Of a stretch of DNA of 64,000 bases, positions 1 through 8,690 are shown piece after piece. The position numbers were made by a program, and so were the translations under genes. How positions within the stretch are numbered: position 1 is the stretch's first letter; each line of letters opens with the position of its first letter. Source of the DNA: Psychrobacter aquaticus CMS 56 (GTDB lineage Bacteria > Pseudomonadota > Gammaproteobacteria > Pseudomonadales > Moraxellaceae); NCBI RefSeq assembly GCF_000471625.1, contig NZ_AUSW01000015.1:124001-188000 (forward strand), read 5' to 3'. Below the pieces are notes generated by a model. That model worked only from the letters and a program-made list of their open reading frames with translations, had not been told where the DNA came from and searched no databases.

Positions 1-1
1 A

Positions 2-211
2 TCTGATAGAGGGTGCCATTTGATAGAGTTTCAAGGTACTAATTTTGGTCCTTATACTTTATTAAATGCGTCATATAGATATGTATTTAAAGACAATGAG
101 TGGCTTAAAGAAGAAAATTGTAAAGATCTAGAGGCAAACTATGGCTATGCCCTAAATCACTATATCAATACGAAGTTACGTTCTTCTGATCTTCATAAAG
201 ATAAGTTATGA
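2..211 (+). CDS. C-terminal end of an unrecognised protein, cut by the window start
   Basis: The reading frame is open from the window edge to a TGA at 209-211, so only the last 69 codons or so are visible. The tail is hydrophilic and rich in Lys, Asn and Tyr, without membrane segments or a motif I recognise. It overlaps the start of the decayed dehydrogenase gene by an ATGA junction, which suggests the two were once translationally coupled in the polysaccharide operon. A polysaccharide-biosynthesis role is inferred from position only. Confidence 0.4.
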   Translation, partial: SDRGCHLIEFQGTNFGPYTLLNASYRYVFKDNEWLKEENCKDLEANYGYALNHYINTKLRSSDLHKDKL

Positions 212-377
212 AATGAGCAATTGTAGGAACTGGGTATGTGGGACTTTCTAATGCAATGATATTTGCCCGGCCTCATGAATAGCCACCACTGATATTTTTC
301 CTGAAACAATTGAGTGGCTTAATAAGCTAGTTCCTGCTGTTAAGAGTAAGAATATTTTAAAATCTTTAAACGTATAA
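208..377 (+). pseudogene. Remnant of a UDP-glucose/GDP-mannose dehydrogenase gene (ugd-like)
   Basis: Reading from the ATG at 208 through stops gives an N-terminal Rossmann start (A-I-V-G-T-G-Y-V-G-L-S-N-A-M) typical of UDP-glucose 6-dehydrogenases. A TGA is already present at codon 3 and a TAG follows about 20 codons later. After a frame change the sequence continues as D-I-F-P-E-T-I-E-W-L-N, matching the next beta strand of that family (D-I-V-P-E-K-V-x-x-L-N). Only about 50 of roughly 390 codons remain. The gene would have made UDP-glucuronate for the polysaccharide. It is clearly non-functional here. Confidence 0.6.
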
Positions 378-486
378 CCGGAACAAGTATTGGGGACTGC
401 ATTTTAAATTTTGTTTATTGGTATAAAGAGTATTATTTAACATAGAAAGAGAAATTTATTTATAAATAATACAAGAGAGTTTAATA

Positions 487-1605
487 ATGAAAGTAGTACA
501 CATAATAACAGGTCTAGATAATGGAGGCGCCGAGGGTGTTCTTTACCGTTTAGTGACATATGATCAAGATAATGAGCATGTGATAATCTCCATGATGGAC
601 GAAGGTAAATATGGAGCGCTATTATCTGAACAAGGGTTTGTCGTCCACTGTTTAGGTATGAAATCAGGGAAAATCTCAATACAAGCTGTTTTAAAGCTTT
701 ATAAATATTTGAGAGAAGCAAGTCCAGATGTAGTGCAAACCTGGATGTATCATGCGGATTTACTAGGTGGTATTGTTGCGAGAAGTTTGGGCATTAAAAA
801 AGTTTTTTGGAATATCAGACAAAGTTGTTTTGATGAACGTTATGTTAAATCTAGTACAATAAAAATTGCAAATATATGTTCCAAACTAAGTAGTGTCATC
901 CCCTCTAAAATTGTCTCATGTTCTACTAGAGCCGTAGAGGAACATATTAAGTTAGGTTATTGTAAGAATAAAATAGTAGTCATCGAAAATGGCTATGATT
1001 TGGATCTTTTCAAAGCTGACGATTATTCTCGTATAGAAACTAGAAATTCGTTAGGTATTGGTCAATATCCAGTATTAGGAATGGTCGGTAGATATAACCC
1101 TCAAAAAGATCATAAAAATTTAATTCACGCTTTAAGCATAGTAGATAAAAAGGGATATCAGTTCGAGTTGCTCTTAGTGGGCCGAGATTTAAATGAAAGT
1201 AATACTGAGTTATTGAGTATTATTAATAAATACGGTTTGAAAGATAAGGTTCACTTGTTAGACCAAAGAGCAGATATTCAAAATATTATGAATGCACTGG
1301 ATATTCATATACTAAGCTCTACTAGCGAAGGTTTTCCTAACGTAGTTGCTGAGGCTATGGCATGTAGTACCCCATGCATAGTAACTAACGTTGGTGATTC
1401 TAAATTAATAGTAGATAAGTATGGTATTGTGGTCGAACCTCGTAATGCTAATGAGTTAGCAGAAGGTATCATCACTATGATGGATACTATGTCTAATGAT
1501 AAAGAGTGGGATTGTTTAAAAAACGATTGCTCTACTCATATTAACGAAAATTTTAGCATTCAGTCTATGGTGTTAAGATACAACAAAGTTTGGAACAATG
1601 ATTAA
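487..1605 (+). CDS. Glycosyltransferase family 4 (GT-B fold)
   Basis: This 372-residue protein is a probable cytoplasmic retaining glycosyltransferase adding a sugar to the lipid-linked polysaccharide repeat unit. The N-terminal acceptor domain opens with the GT4 signature H-I-I-T-G-L-D-x-G-G-A-E (residues 5-16). The C-terminal nucleotide-sugar domain starts near residue 195 (V-L-G-M-V-G-R-Y-N-P-Q-K-D) and carries the E-x7-E motif at E281 and E289, followed by the A-C-S-T-P-C-I-V-T-N-V-G-D loop. The ATG has a purine-rich AGAGAG upstream. Donor and acceptor sugars cannot be read from the sequence. Base composition is clearly more AT-rich than the housekeeping genes further on, as usual for transferred polysaccharide loci. 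Confidence 0.88.
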   Translation: MKVVHIITGLDNGGAEGVLYRLVTYDQDNEHVIISMMDEGKYGALLSEQGFVVHCLGMKSGKISIQAVLKLYKYLREASPDVVQTWMYHADLLGGIVARSLGIKKVFWNIRQSCFDERYVKSSTIKIANICSKLSSVIPSKIVSCSTRAVEEHIKLGYCKNKIVVIENGYDLDLFKADDYSRIETRNSLGIGQYPVLGMVGRYNPQKDHKNLIHALSIVDKKGYQFELLLVGRDLNESNTELLSIINKYGLKDKVHLLDQRADIQNIMNALDIHILSSTSEGFPNVVAEAMACSTPCIVTNVGDSKLIVDKYGIVVEPRNANELAEGIITMMDTMSNDKEWDCLKNDCSTHINENFSIQSMVLRYNKVWNND

Positions 1606-2075
1606 ACTATGTTTGCAGTAGATTCAATGTTCTGAGTCAGTATTATGTAGTAAAGCCTATACAATTAAGCTAAGAATTTTTTTATCATAAAAGAGTTCTT
1701 AATATGAGTAATGTAATTGAATTTTAGTATGTTTATTCAGGCAATCATATTAGAGAAAATTGGCGTTATATATGAAAATATAGTCACTTAATTTATGATT
1801 GTTCGTCCCAATTAAAGTTCAAATTAGAGAATAAAGAGAAGCATGGCTTTGTTCTGACATGAAAATAAAAAATTTATCGATCGGGGAAAAATCACTTAAA
1901 GACTGAAATTCTATGTTTAGATTAAATGGCATATAACTTATCTAGACTACTTTAGGATATTGATTCTAATCATTGTATCTCCGTTTTTTAAGTTAAATGT
2001 ATTATTTTTAGATAAATATATTATAAATAAAGACGAGATTAATTAGCAAATTTATAAAACTATAGAGAAAAATAC
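1606..2075. other. 470-bp AT-rich gap inside the polysaccharide operon, no intact gene
   Basis: All frames are broken by frequent stops. A weak imperfect inverted repeat lies near 1670-1703 (AAGAATT.../...GAGTTCTT) without a convincing T run. The gap is unusually long for a one-strand operon with otherwise tight spacing, so a decayed gene is possible. I could not recognise any family in the conceptual translations. Confidence 0.4.
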
Positions 2076-3239
2076 GTGACTGATTTAAATTGGATATACA
2101 CGCATGGATTTATAGGAATCAGATTATTTGAATTGCCTAGCCTTCTTATTTGCCTATTGGTAATTATGATACTCGGCTACAAGTTTGCAATTCCTTCAAT
2201 TCAAAAGGTTGTTTTAAGTTTGCATTGTTTTTTACCTTTTGTATTGAATGATGTCTTATTTCGAGTAGCATACATGCCTGATCAGTTTAAATATTGGCGT
2301 GGAGTTAATGCTATAAGAAGTGGTGAGCTAGGATTGATTGAAGCGTTAATAGGTGGAGACAAGGGAAACAACGTAGAACAAGCCAGTGCTTTCTTCGCCG
2401 CCATGCCATTTCCAACGCCTGTCTCACCAATTAGTTTAGGTTTTTATAATACTTTTATTTATATTATTTTATTTTTTATTTTGTATGCTAAGAACGTTTT
2501 TACTAAATTTTCTCTTTGGTTTTATTTACTGTTTCCAAGTATGGCACTATATTCGGCATTAACCCTTAGAGAAACCTTGATACTGTTTTTTATGATAATG
2601 GCAGTAGTGTATGCTAGAGAATCAAAAATATTTAGAAGCATTCTTTGTATGGTGCCACTAACTCTCATTAAGATTCAAAATTTTTATATCGTTGGTCCAA
2701 TAGTCCTGCTTTACTTTGTGTTTGACGTTGCAAAAAAAGGTATGGGGTTGACTAAGGCTCTAAGTATTGGCGTTATTGGTTTGGTTTCACTATTGGCTTC
2801 TGCTCCTATTGCGCTACCCATAATTAATAAATATAGAGTTTCCATGTTTATGGAAGATGGTGGGGATGCAAAAAATATTGAACTGATATCAGGAGTAGGC
2901 GATTTTGTCCTTCAAGGTTTGACTTCAGGTTTTTATTTCTTATCTAAACCCTTGCCTTGGGAAGCAACGAGCCCCCTACAGTTTATACAGTCTTTCGAGA
3001 ACTTAATTGTTTTAGTTATTCTATTTTTAATCACTCGCCAAGCTTGGATAAAAAGTCCAGATAGATTGGCATTTTGGCTATTGTTTTTAGCTCTATCAAT
3101 GTCTGTTTATGGACTGGTCGTAGCAAATTATGGTACAGCAGTACGCTATCGTTATGCTTTCATCGTTATGTATGTACTATTTTTATGTGCTGATTGCAAT
3201 ATTAAGAAGCTTTTTCCTAAAAAAGGTGCTGTTGCTTGA
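2076..3239 (+). CDS. Polytopic membrane protein, probable polysaccharide polymerase (Wzy/EpsG-like)
   Basis: This 387-residue protein has about ten hydrophobic segments spread over its whole length. It has a central hydrophilic loop (about residues 75-115) and the pattern Y-S-A-L-T-L-R-E-T-L-I-L-F-F near residue 165, which resembles the conserved arginine region of EpsG/Wzy-type polymerases. Sitting between two glycosyltransferase genes, it is best explained as the inner-membrane protein that polymerises lipid-linked repeat units. Such proteins are very divergent, so the assignment rests on topology and context. A flippase-like role is less likely because there are too few segments for a Wzx. 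The start is GTG at 2076 with only a weak GAGAAA upstream. Confidence 0.55.
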   Translation: MTDLNWIYTHGFIGIRLFELPSLLICLLVIMILGYKFAIPSIQKVVLSLHCFLPFVLNDVLFRVAYMPDQFKYWRGVNAIRSGELGLIEALIGGDKGNNVEQASAFFAAMPFPTPVSPISLGFYNTFIYIILFFILYAKNVFTKFSLWFYLLFPSMALYSALTLRETLILFFMIMAVVYARESKIFRSILCMVPLTLIKIQNFYIVGPIVLLYFVFDVAKKGMGLTKALSIGVIGLVSLLASAPIALPIINKYRVSMFMEDGGDAKNIELISGVGDFVLQGLTSGFYFLSKPLPWEATSPLQFIQSFENLIVLVILFLITRQAWIKSPDRLAFWLLFLALSMSVYGLVVANYGTAVRYRYAFIVMYVLFLCADCNIKKLFPKKGAVA

Positions 3240-3292
3240 CAGCAAACGCCGTTAAGATAAAAATGGTTATAATAAAGGACTAAGGACAGAGA

Positions 3293-4411
3293 TTGAAAAT
3301 ATTATACATAGTTAATGAACCTTGGTTTTTCTTATCTCACCGTTTGCCTATTGCTATAGCAGCTCAAGAGCAAGGGTATACTGTGCATGTAGCAACTAGA
3401 GATGGTGAGGCCGTTCAAGAAATTTTAGAAAAAGGTTTTATTCATCATCCGATCTCATTATCACGTAATGGTAGCAGTTTACCAAGCGAACTAACTAGCC
3501 TATTGAGTATTTGGAAGCTCATAAATGAGGTTGAACCAGATGTTTTACATCTAGTTACTATCAAGCCCGTTATATATGGGGGTATCGCTTCTCGTTTTAC
3601 GCCAGTTAAGAAGGTAGTCGCGGCCGTTTCTGGGTTAGGAACTTTGTTTTTAGCAGAAGGTTTTAAGGCAGAATTAAAACGTAATTTGGGTGTGGTGCTC
3701 TATCGTTGTGCGTTACGTTCTAATAAAACTACCGTTATCTTACAAAATCCCGATGATGAGCAGTTGTTAATAGATTTAAAAGCTATTAAGGCAGAACAAA
3801 CTATACTCATACGTGGTTCAGGGATAGATCTAACTACATTCGAAGCTTCTCCCGAAAGGCTCAGTGGTACTCCTGTAGTAACCTTCGCTGCACGTTTATT
3901 ATTCGATAAAGGAATAGCAGAATTTGTAGATGCTATTAAGCTACTAAATGAAAAAGGCATCGTAGCCAGTTACCAAATAGTGGGAGATTTGGATTTAGGT
4001 AATAGTACTAGTGTTACCACTAAAGATATCGACGATTGGAAATCTATCCCTAATTTAGTTGTTTTAGGATATCAGAAGGATATGTCTGCTGTGTTTACAG
4101 ACTCCAATATTGTAGTGCTACCTTCTTATCGTGAAGGATTACCTAAAGTTTTGATTGAAGCTGCCGCGTGTGGTAGAGCAGTGATTACGACAAATGTACC
4201 TGGTTGCCGGGATGCCATAGAAGCAAACAAAACAGGTCTACTAGTTCCAGTTAAAAATTCAACTGAATTAGCGAATGCTATAGCAAAGCTAGTGACAGAC
4301 TCTAAGCTTCGAGTAGAGATGGGTGTTGCTGGGCGACAGCTAGCCGAGAGAGAATTTGCAATTGAAAAAGTGGTAGACCAGCATCTATCTATTTATCAGC
4401 AAACCAATTAA
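3293..4411 (+). CDS. Glycosyltransferase family 4 (GT-B fold)
   Basis: This 372-residue GT4 enzyme starts I-L-Y-I-V-N-E-P-W-F-F-L-S-H-R-L, the opening typical of PglA/WbnK-like transferases that add N-acetylhexosamines to undecaprenyl-linked glycans. The C-terminal domain has V-T-F-A-A-R-L-L-F-D-K-G (about 201-212) and an E-x7-E motif at E281 and E289 within R-E-G-L-P-K-V-L-I-E-A. The start codon is TTG at 3293, supported by AAGGA at 3282-3286. It lies directly upstream of the initiating-transferase fusion, consistent with being the enzyme adding the second sugar. The exact sugar is not determinable. Confidence 0.85.
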   Translation: MKILYIVNEPWFFLSHRLPIAIAAQEQGYTVHVATRDGEAVQEILEKGFIHHPISLSRNGSSLPSELTSLLSIWKLINEVEPDVLHLVTIKPVIYGGIASRFTPVKKVVAAVSGLGTLFLAEGFKAELKRNLGVVLYRCALRSNKTTVILQNPDDEQLLIDLKAIKAEQTILIRGSGIDLTTFEASPERLSGTPVVTFAARLLFDKGIAEFVDAIKLLNEKGIVASYQIVGDLDLGNSTSVTTKDIDDWKSIPNLVVLGYQKDMSAVFTDSNIVVLPSYREGLPKVLIEAAACGRAVITTNVPGCRDAIEANKTGLLVPVKNSTELANAIAKLVTDSKLRVEMGVAGRQLAEREFAIEKVVDQHLSIYQQTN

Positions 4412-4436
4412 GAGTTTTGATTGAGGATGTCTATCA

Positions 4437-5972
4437 ATGAGTAATGTACATAAATTGCTTCTAACAGGTGCAACTGGTTTTGTTGGGAGTGCCCTGCAGC
4501 AGCGTATTGTAGCCGATGAGAACTATGATTTAACGATTGCCGTACGCAAAGTTAAGGAGCAAACGCCAGCGGTACACACTGTCAAAGTTAACGATTTAAA
4601 CGCTGATACTGATTGGAGTGATGCACTAGAAGGTGTCGATGTTATTATTCATTCAGCTGCTCGCGTGCATGTGATGGATGACAAATCTGCTGATCCTCTA
4701 GCTGAATTTCGTAAGGTCAATGTAGAAGGAACTTTGAATCTAGCTCGACAAGCTGTTGAGGCAAGGGTTAAGCGTTTCATATTTATCAGCTCGATCAAAG
4801 TTAATGGCGAAGGGACCGAGCTTGGAAAGTCCTATACTACTGATTCTAAGCCAAACCCTATCGATCCTTATGGTGTTTCTAAATATGAAGCTGAGCAAGG
4901 CTTACTGAAGATTGCTGAAACAACCTCATTAGAAGTTGTTATTATTCGTCCTACTTTAGTGTATGGCGAAAATGTAAAAGGTAACTTTCATTCTTTGATG
5001 AAGTGGACTTATAAAGGTATTCCTCTCCCGATAGGAGGAATCAAGCAAAACTTACGTAGCTTAGTTTCTGTAGATAATCTAGTTGATTTTATTATTACTT
5101 GTATCGAGCATAAAGACGCCAAGAATGAAGTGTTCCTAATATCTGACGACAATGATATTTCTACAGCTGATTTATTAGAAGAAATATCAAAAGGTTTGGG
5201 CGTCAAAAATAAAGCGTTAAACATACCTCCTAAGTTGATTAATACCGCAGCGGGTACACTTGGTAAGTCGAGCGTGGCTCAAAGACTATCAGGCTCATTG
5301 CAAGTCGATATTAGTAAAGCTAAAAACTTATTAGGCTGGAAACCTAAGTATTCTACGAGCGAGTCTATTCAAAAAGCTGCAAAATCCTACAAATTAAATG
5401 TAATGGCTCCTAAGTCTATGACTTTGCAGAGACCTTTAGATATTATGTTTTCAGCAACAGGTCTGATAGTGGCGTCACCGTTATTAATTGGGGCAACCGC
5501 TATTGGTTATTTGGATACAGGCTCGCCTTTATTTATCCAAGAACGGGTAGGTAAAGATCAAAAACCATTTAAACTGATTAAGTTTCGTACTATGAAGGTG
5601 ACGACAGAGTCTGTTGCCAGTCACCTTGTTGATAATACTTCGATAACGAAACTAGGTAAAGTGCTACGTAAAACAAAGCTAGATGAGCTACCACAACTTA
5701 TTAATGTATTAAAAGGTGAAATGAGTTTGGTAGGTCCGCGCCCCAATCTTTTTAATCAAAAGGATCTCATAGAAGCGAGAGAACAGATGAGGGTTTATGA
5801 CGTCTTACCGGGTATCACGGGTCTGGCTCAATTAAGTGGTATTGACATGTCTACGCCTGAACGTTTGGCTAAAAAAGATAAAGAGATGATTGATAGTATC
5901 AACCTTAAAAACTATTTTTCTTATATACTGAATACTGCTTTAGGTAAAGGTAGTGGCGACGCCATTAAATGA
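4437..5972 (+). CDS. Fusion: nucleotide-sugar 4-reductase/epimerase plus undecaprenyl-phosphate sugar-1-phosphate transferase
   Basis: This 511-residue two-domain enzyme has an extended SDR at residues 1 to about 320, with the NAD(P)-binding G-A-T-G-F-V-G at 11-17 and catalytic Y145-x3-K149. It resembles WbpV/WreQ-type UDP-4-keto-sugar reductases. From about residue 328 it continues as a PglC/WcaJ-type initiating phosphoglycosyltransferase. That part has a membrane helix at about 335-359, basic F-K-L-I-K-F-R-T-M-K at 378-387, the catalytic D416-E417 pair and P-R-P at 434-436. In other bacteria the two activities are separate neighbouring proteins that make UDP-QuiNAc and load it on undecaprenyl phosphate. 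The fusion would channel the sugar from synthesis to membrane transfer. The exact sugar is inferred. Confidence 0.85.
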   Translation: MSNVHKLLLTGATGFVGSALQQRIVADENYDLTIAVRKVKEQTPAVHTVKVNDLNADTDWSDALEGVDVIIHSAARVHVMDDKSADPLAEFRKVNVEGTLNLARQAVEARVKRFIFISSIKVNGEGTELGKSYTTDSKPNPIDPYGVSKYEAEQGLLKIAETTSLEVVIIRPTLVYGENVKGNFHSLMKWTYKGIPLPIGGIKQNLRSLVSVDNLVDFIITCIEHKDAKNEVFLISDDNDISTADLLEEISKGLGVKNKALNIPPKLINTAAGTLGKSSVAQRLSGSLQVDISKAKNLLGWKPKYSTSESIQKAAKSYKLNVMAPKSMTLQRPLDIMFSATGLIVASPLLIGATAIGYLDTGSPLFIQERVGKDQKPFKLIKFRTMKVTTESVASHLVDNTSITKLGKVLRKTKLDELPQLINVLKGEMSLVGPRPNLFNQKDLIEAREQMRVYDVLPGITGLAQLSGIDMSTPERLAKKDKEMIDSINLKNYFSYILNTALGKGSGDAIK

Positions 5973-6010
5973 AAATAAACATAATTTCGGTTATTGGGAA
6001 GTAATTTATC

Positions 6011-7462
6011 ATGAACAAGAAATTAAGCATTTTATTGGGTTTTGGCGTTTTATCATCAGTGTCCATGTTGGCGTCCGCACAAAATCTATATATGAATGAT
6101 ATGAAGCTAAAGTCGGAGCTTGACTGGCTCAATGCTCAGGGCGTCACTCATATTAGCACTAGTACTTGGCCATTAACCGCTAATGAAATTAGAAACGCAC
6201 TCAAAACGGCTCAAGTGACGACTGATACCCAGCAAAAAATCTTACAGTCTGTACATACTACGCTTGCCCAAAACCCTAATTCTTTGGTCAAAGCAGAAGT
6301 AGATGCGTACTTACAAACCAGCCGTCAACAACTGCCGCAAACTTTTGCAGATGATCAGCTAGCAGGACAACAGCTTTCTGCAGCAATAGGTCTTAGTGAA
6401 GAAAACTGGGAGATGAAATTCCAAGCCAATTTAAAAAATGATGACCTAGTTGATAACGATGACGATATCAGCTTCGAGGGCTCATATGTTGCAGGAACTG
6501 CTGCCAACCAATGGTTAATAGCGGGTCAGGTACCAACATGGTGGGGACCTGGTAACGATGGTAGTCTCATTCGCGGTGATGCCAGTCGTCCTGTTGCTGG
6601 TATTACTATGCAGCGTGATGAGCAAAGCGCACCGACTTCTCCATACTTGTCTTGGGTAGGGCCTTGGCAGTATCAGCTATTCGCTGGGCAATTGGATGAT
6701 TATGAGGCTATACCAGACGCTAAACTGTTTGGTGGGCGTCTTACGGCGAGTCCATGGGAATGGCTAGAGGTTGGGGCATCTCGAACCTTTATGTGGGGTG
6801 GGGATGGTCGTCCAAATAGTCTTAGCTCCTTTGGTGATGCCTTACTCGGAACAAAAGATAACGAATCTACTGGTAACAATACTGACAACGATCCTGCCAA
6901 CCAACTTGGTGGTTTTGATGCACGGTTGAGCTTAATGCCTTTAGTCAAAGTACCTGCTGGTGTTTACGCTCAGTACGTCGGTGAGGATGAAGCGGGCGGC
7001 CTACCAGCCAAAAATATGTATCTCGCTGGCGCAGACTATGCTTCTGAAGCTTACGGTATGCCGTACCAATTGTATGCAGAATATGCAGACACACGTACTA
7101 GCGGTGAAGTCCGAGGCATTTCCTATGATCACTTTATTTATACAGATGGCTACTATCAACAAGGCTATCCACTAGGACATTCTTTAGGCGGTGATGCAGA
7201 AAGTCTCTCAATTGGCAGCAAAGTATGGCTCAATAATAGTGACTTTTTACGTGTTAAGCTTCAATATGCCAAAGTAAACCAAGCAGACGATTCTATCAAT
7301 CAAGCATTTCCAACTGAAGATAAGCTCAAAGTGATTGACGTAGAGTGGGCGCATCAGTTGCATCCGCAAACTTTGTTGACCACTCGTGTGTGGGGCGTTG
7401 ATTCAGATATGGGTTCAAGTGATATTGGTGCAGGCGTAGGCCTAGAGTTTAAGTCTTATTAA
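6011..7462 (+). CDS. wzi: Capsule assembly Wzi family outer-membrane protein
   Basis: This 483-residue secreted protein has a clear signal peptide (cleavage after A-S-A, about residue 23). An N-terminal helical part follows (N-D-M-K-L-K-S-E-L-D-W-L-N, with W-P-L-T-A-N-E-I). A long region of alternating aromatic and polar strands then runs to the C-terminus, as in the 18-stranded Wzi barrel that retains capsule at the cell surface. Motifs such as N-Q-W-L-I-A-G-Q-V-P-T-W-W-G-P-G fit the family. It is the last gene of the polysaccharide operon, 38 bp after the fusion gene and just before a terminator. Its presence argues for a surface-attached, Wzy-type capsule rather than lipopolysaccharide alone. 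Confidence 0.85.
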   Translation: MNKKLSILLGFGVLSSVSMLASAQNLYMNDMKLKSELDWLNAQGVTHISTSTWPLTANEIRNALKTAQVTTDTQQKILQSVHTTLAQNPNSLVKAEVDAYLQTSRQQLPQTFADDQLAGQQLSAAIGLSEENWEMKFQANLKNDDLVDNDDDISFEGSYVAGTAANQWLIAGQVPTWWGPGNDGSLIRGDASRPVAGITMQRDEQSAPTSPYLSWVGPWQYQLFAGQLDDYEAIPDAKLFGGRLTASPWEWLEVGASRTFMWGGDGRPNSLSSFGDALLGTKDNESTGNNTDNDPANQLGGFDARLSLMPLVKVPAGVYAQYVGEDEAGGLPAKNMYLAGADYASEAYGMPYQLYAEYADTRTSGEVRGISYDHFIYTDGYYQQGYPLGHSLGGDAESLSIGSKVWLNNSDFLRVKLQYAKVNQADDSINQAFPTEDKLKVIDVEWAHQLHPQTLLTTRVWGVDSDMGSSDIGAGVGLEFKSY

Positions 7463-7504
7463 AATCCACCTCGTTGTACGAAGCATTACTAAATGCTTGA
7501 TAAT

Positions 7505-7537
7505 AAGGAATTTGTTTAATAGACAAGTTCCTTTTTT
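7505..7537 (+). terminator. Rho-independent terminator after wzi
   Basis: AAGGAA-TTGT pairs with ACAA-TTCCTT around a short TTTAATAG-type loop, followed by a run of Ts. It ends the polysaccharide operon. Confidence 0.75.
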
Positions 7538-7561
7538 ATTAAGCATAATTAAAGTAACTTA

Positions 7562-7580
7562 GTAGACCTCTTGCAAAAGA
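7562..7580. repeat. Short repeat shared with position 9779 (possible IS terminus)
   Basis: ACCTCTTGCAAAAG preceded by GTAG or GTAA occurs here and again at about 9778-9796. Both copies border degenerate insertion-sequence debris, so they may be the same IS end left behind. No full element is attached to this copy. Confidence 0.4.
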
Positions 7581-7669
7581 CAGAAACCAATCTCGAAATT
7601 AATAATATCAGGGTAATTATTCCAACCATAAGAAAATTTATAAATAGAATTAAGCTGACTGAGTTAGTT

Positions 7670-8625
7670 TCTACATTGGTGTAAAACCATTGTTACCCAG
7701 ATTAAGGCGCTCTTAATCATAATGATATAACTAGTCCTCTGCTTGTCGGGATACTTGCTCTAAAACAGTAAACAGCTCCTAGTTCAATCAATCATAGTGC
7801 ATCGTTCAATTGTAACGCTCCACATAAGCATTTTGCTGCGGATTGTCAGGCTTAATATAGCTTAAGATACTACCTTGTTCTATTGCCCATTCTTTTAGAG
7901 TGTTGCTGATATACTCAGGGTCGTTGTCACATCTTATCTGAATCGGCTTACCTCGGCATTCAGTGAACTGATTTAGACTACGTATAACCCTTTGAGTTGG
8001 TAGTGAGAAGTCAACTTCGATGGTTAGGGCTTCTTGATTGTAGTTATTAATGACATTCAACAGTCTAAAAGTATGGCTATCGGTCAAGGCATCATGCATG
8101 AAGTCCATGCTTCAGCTTTAATTTATGCTTTCAGATAAAGCAAGTGGTACTGGTTTAACGCAGTGAATACGGCGTTTAGGTTTGATTCTCAGATTCAATT
8201 GAAGCTCGCAATAGATACGATATACGCGCTTATGGTTGTATCTCAGTCCCATCACGTTATACCGGGTTAAAAAGCATAAGCCAAAACCCCAATTCTTATT
8301 CTTAGTAGGCAGCTCTATCAGCAAGTCACAGTCACACTGATGTTAAAGATGGGGCAAGCACAGCGTATGCTAATACTGAACTCTTTAATATAATGACAAG
8401 CAAAGGCTTTGCGCCTTTGGGGCGCTACCACTTTTTTATCATGGCATCCTCTAGGATATCGGACTTAAATGTATCTTCGGCAAAGCTCAGCAATAGGCAC
8501 GCCTTGCTTCGCTTGTTTTAGGATGCCTACCATCTGGTTGCTATTAAAGCGTGTCTTTTTCATAGGATTCTCCTGCTGATATATTTTAGCAGTTAATCTC
8601 TATTTCTAGGTGTTCTTATTTATTG
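7670..8625 (-). mobile_element. Degenerate IS3-family element (orfA/orfB remnants)
   Basis: On the minus strand, orfA begins at 8563 (K-K-T-R-F-N-S-N-Q-M) behind AGGAGA and is deleted after about 25 codons. OrfB follows as fragments at 8324-8118 and 8108-7806. The latter holds the integrase core D-F-M-H-D-A-L...I-R-C-D-N-D-P-E-Y. Reading on past 7806 in the same frame gives a recognisable orfB tail interrupted by five stops, each at a position where Arg, Trp or Gln is expected. It is a dead copy. Confidence 0.8.
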
Positions 8626-8690
8626 GGGGAGTTACCTGTGTCTTTAAATAAGATAAAAGTCTTTTGTTCATTTAGATTTTTTTGCTCAAG

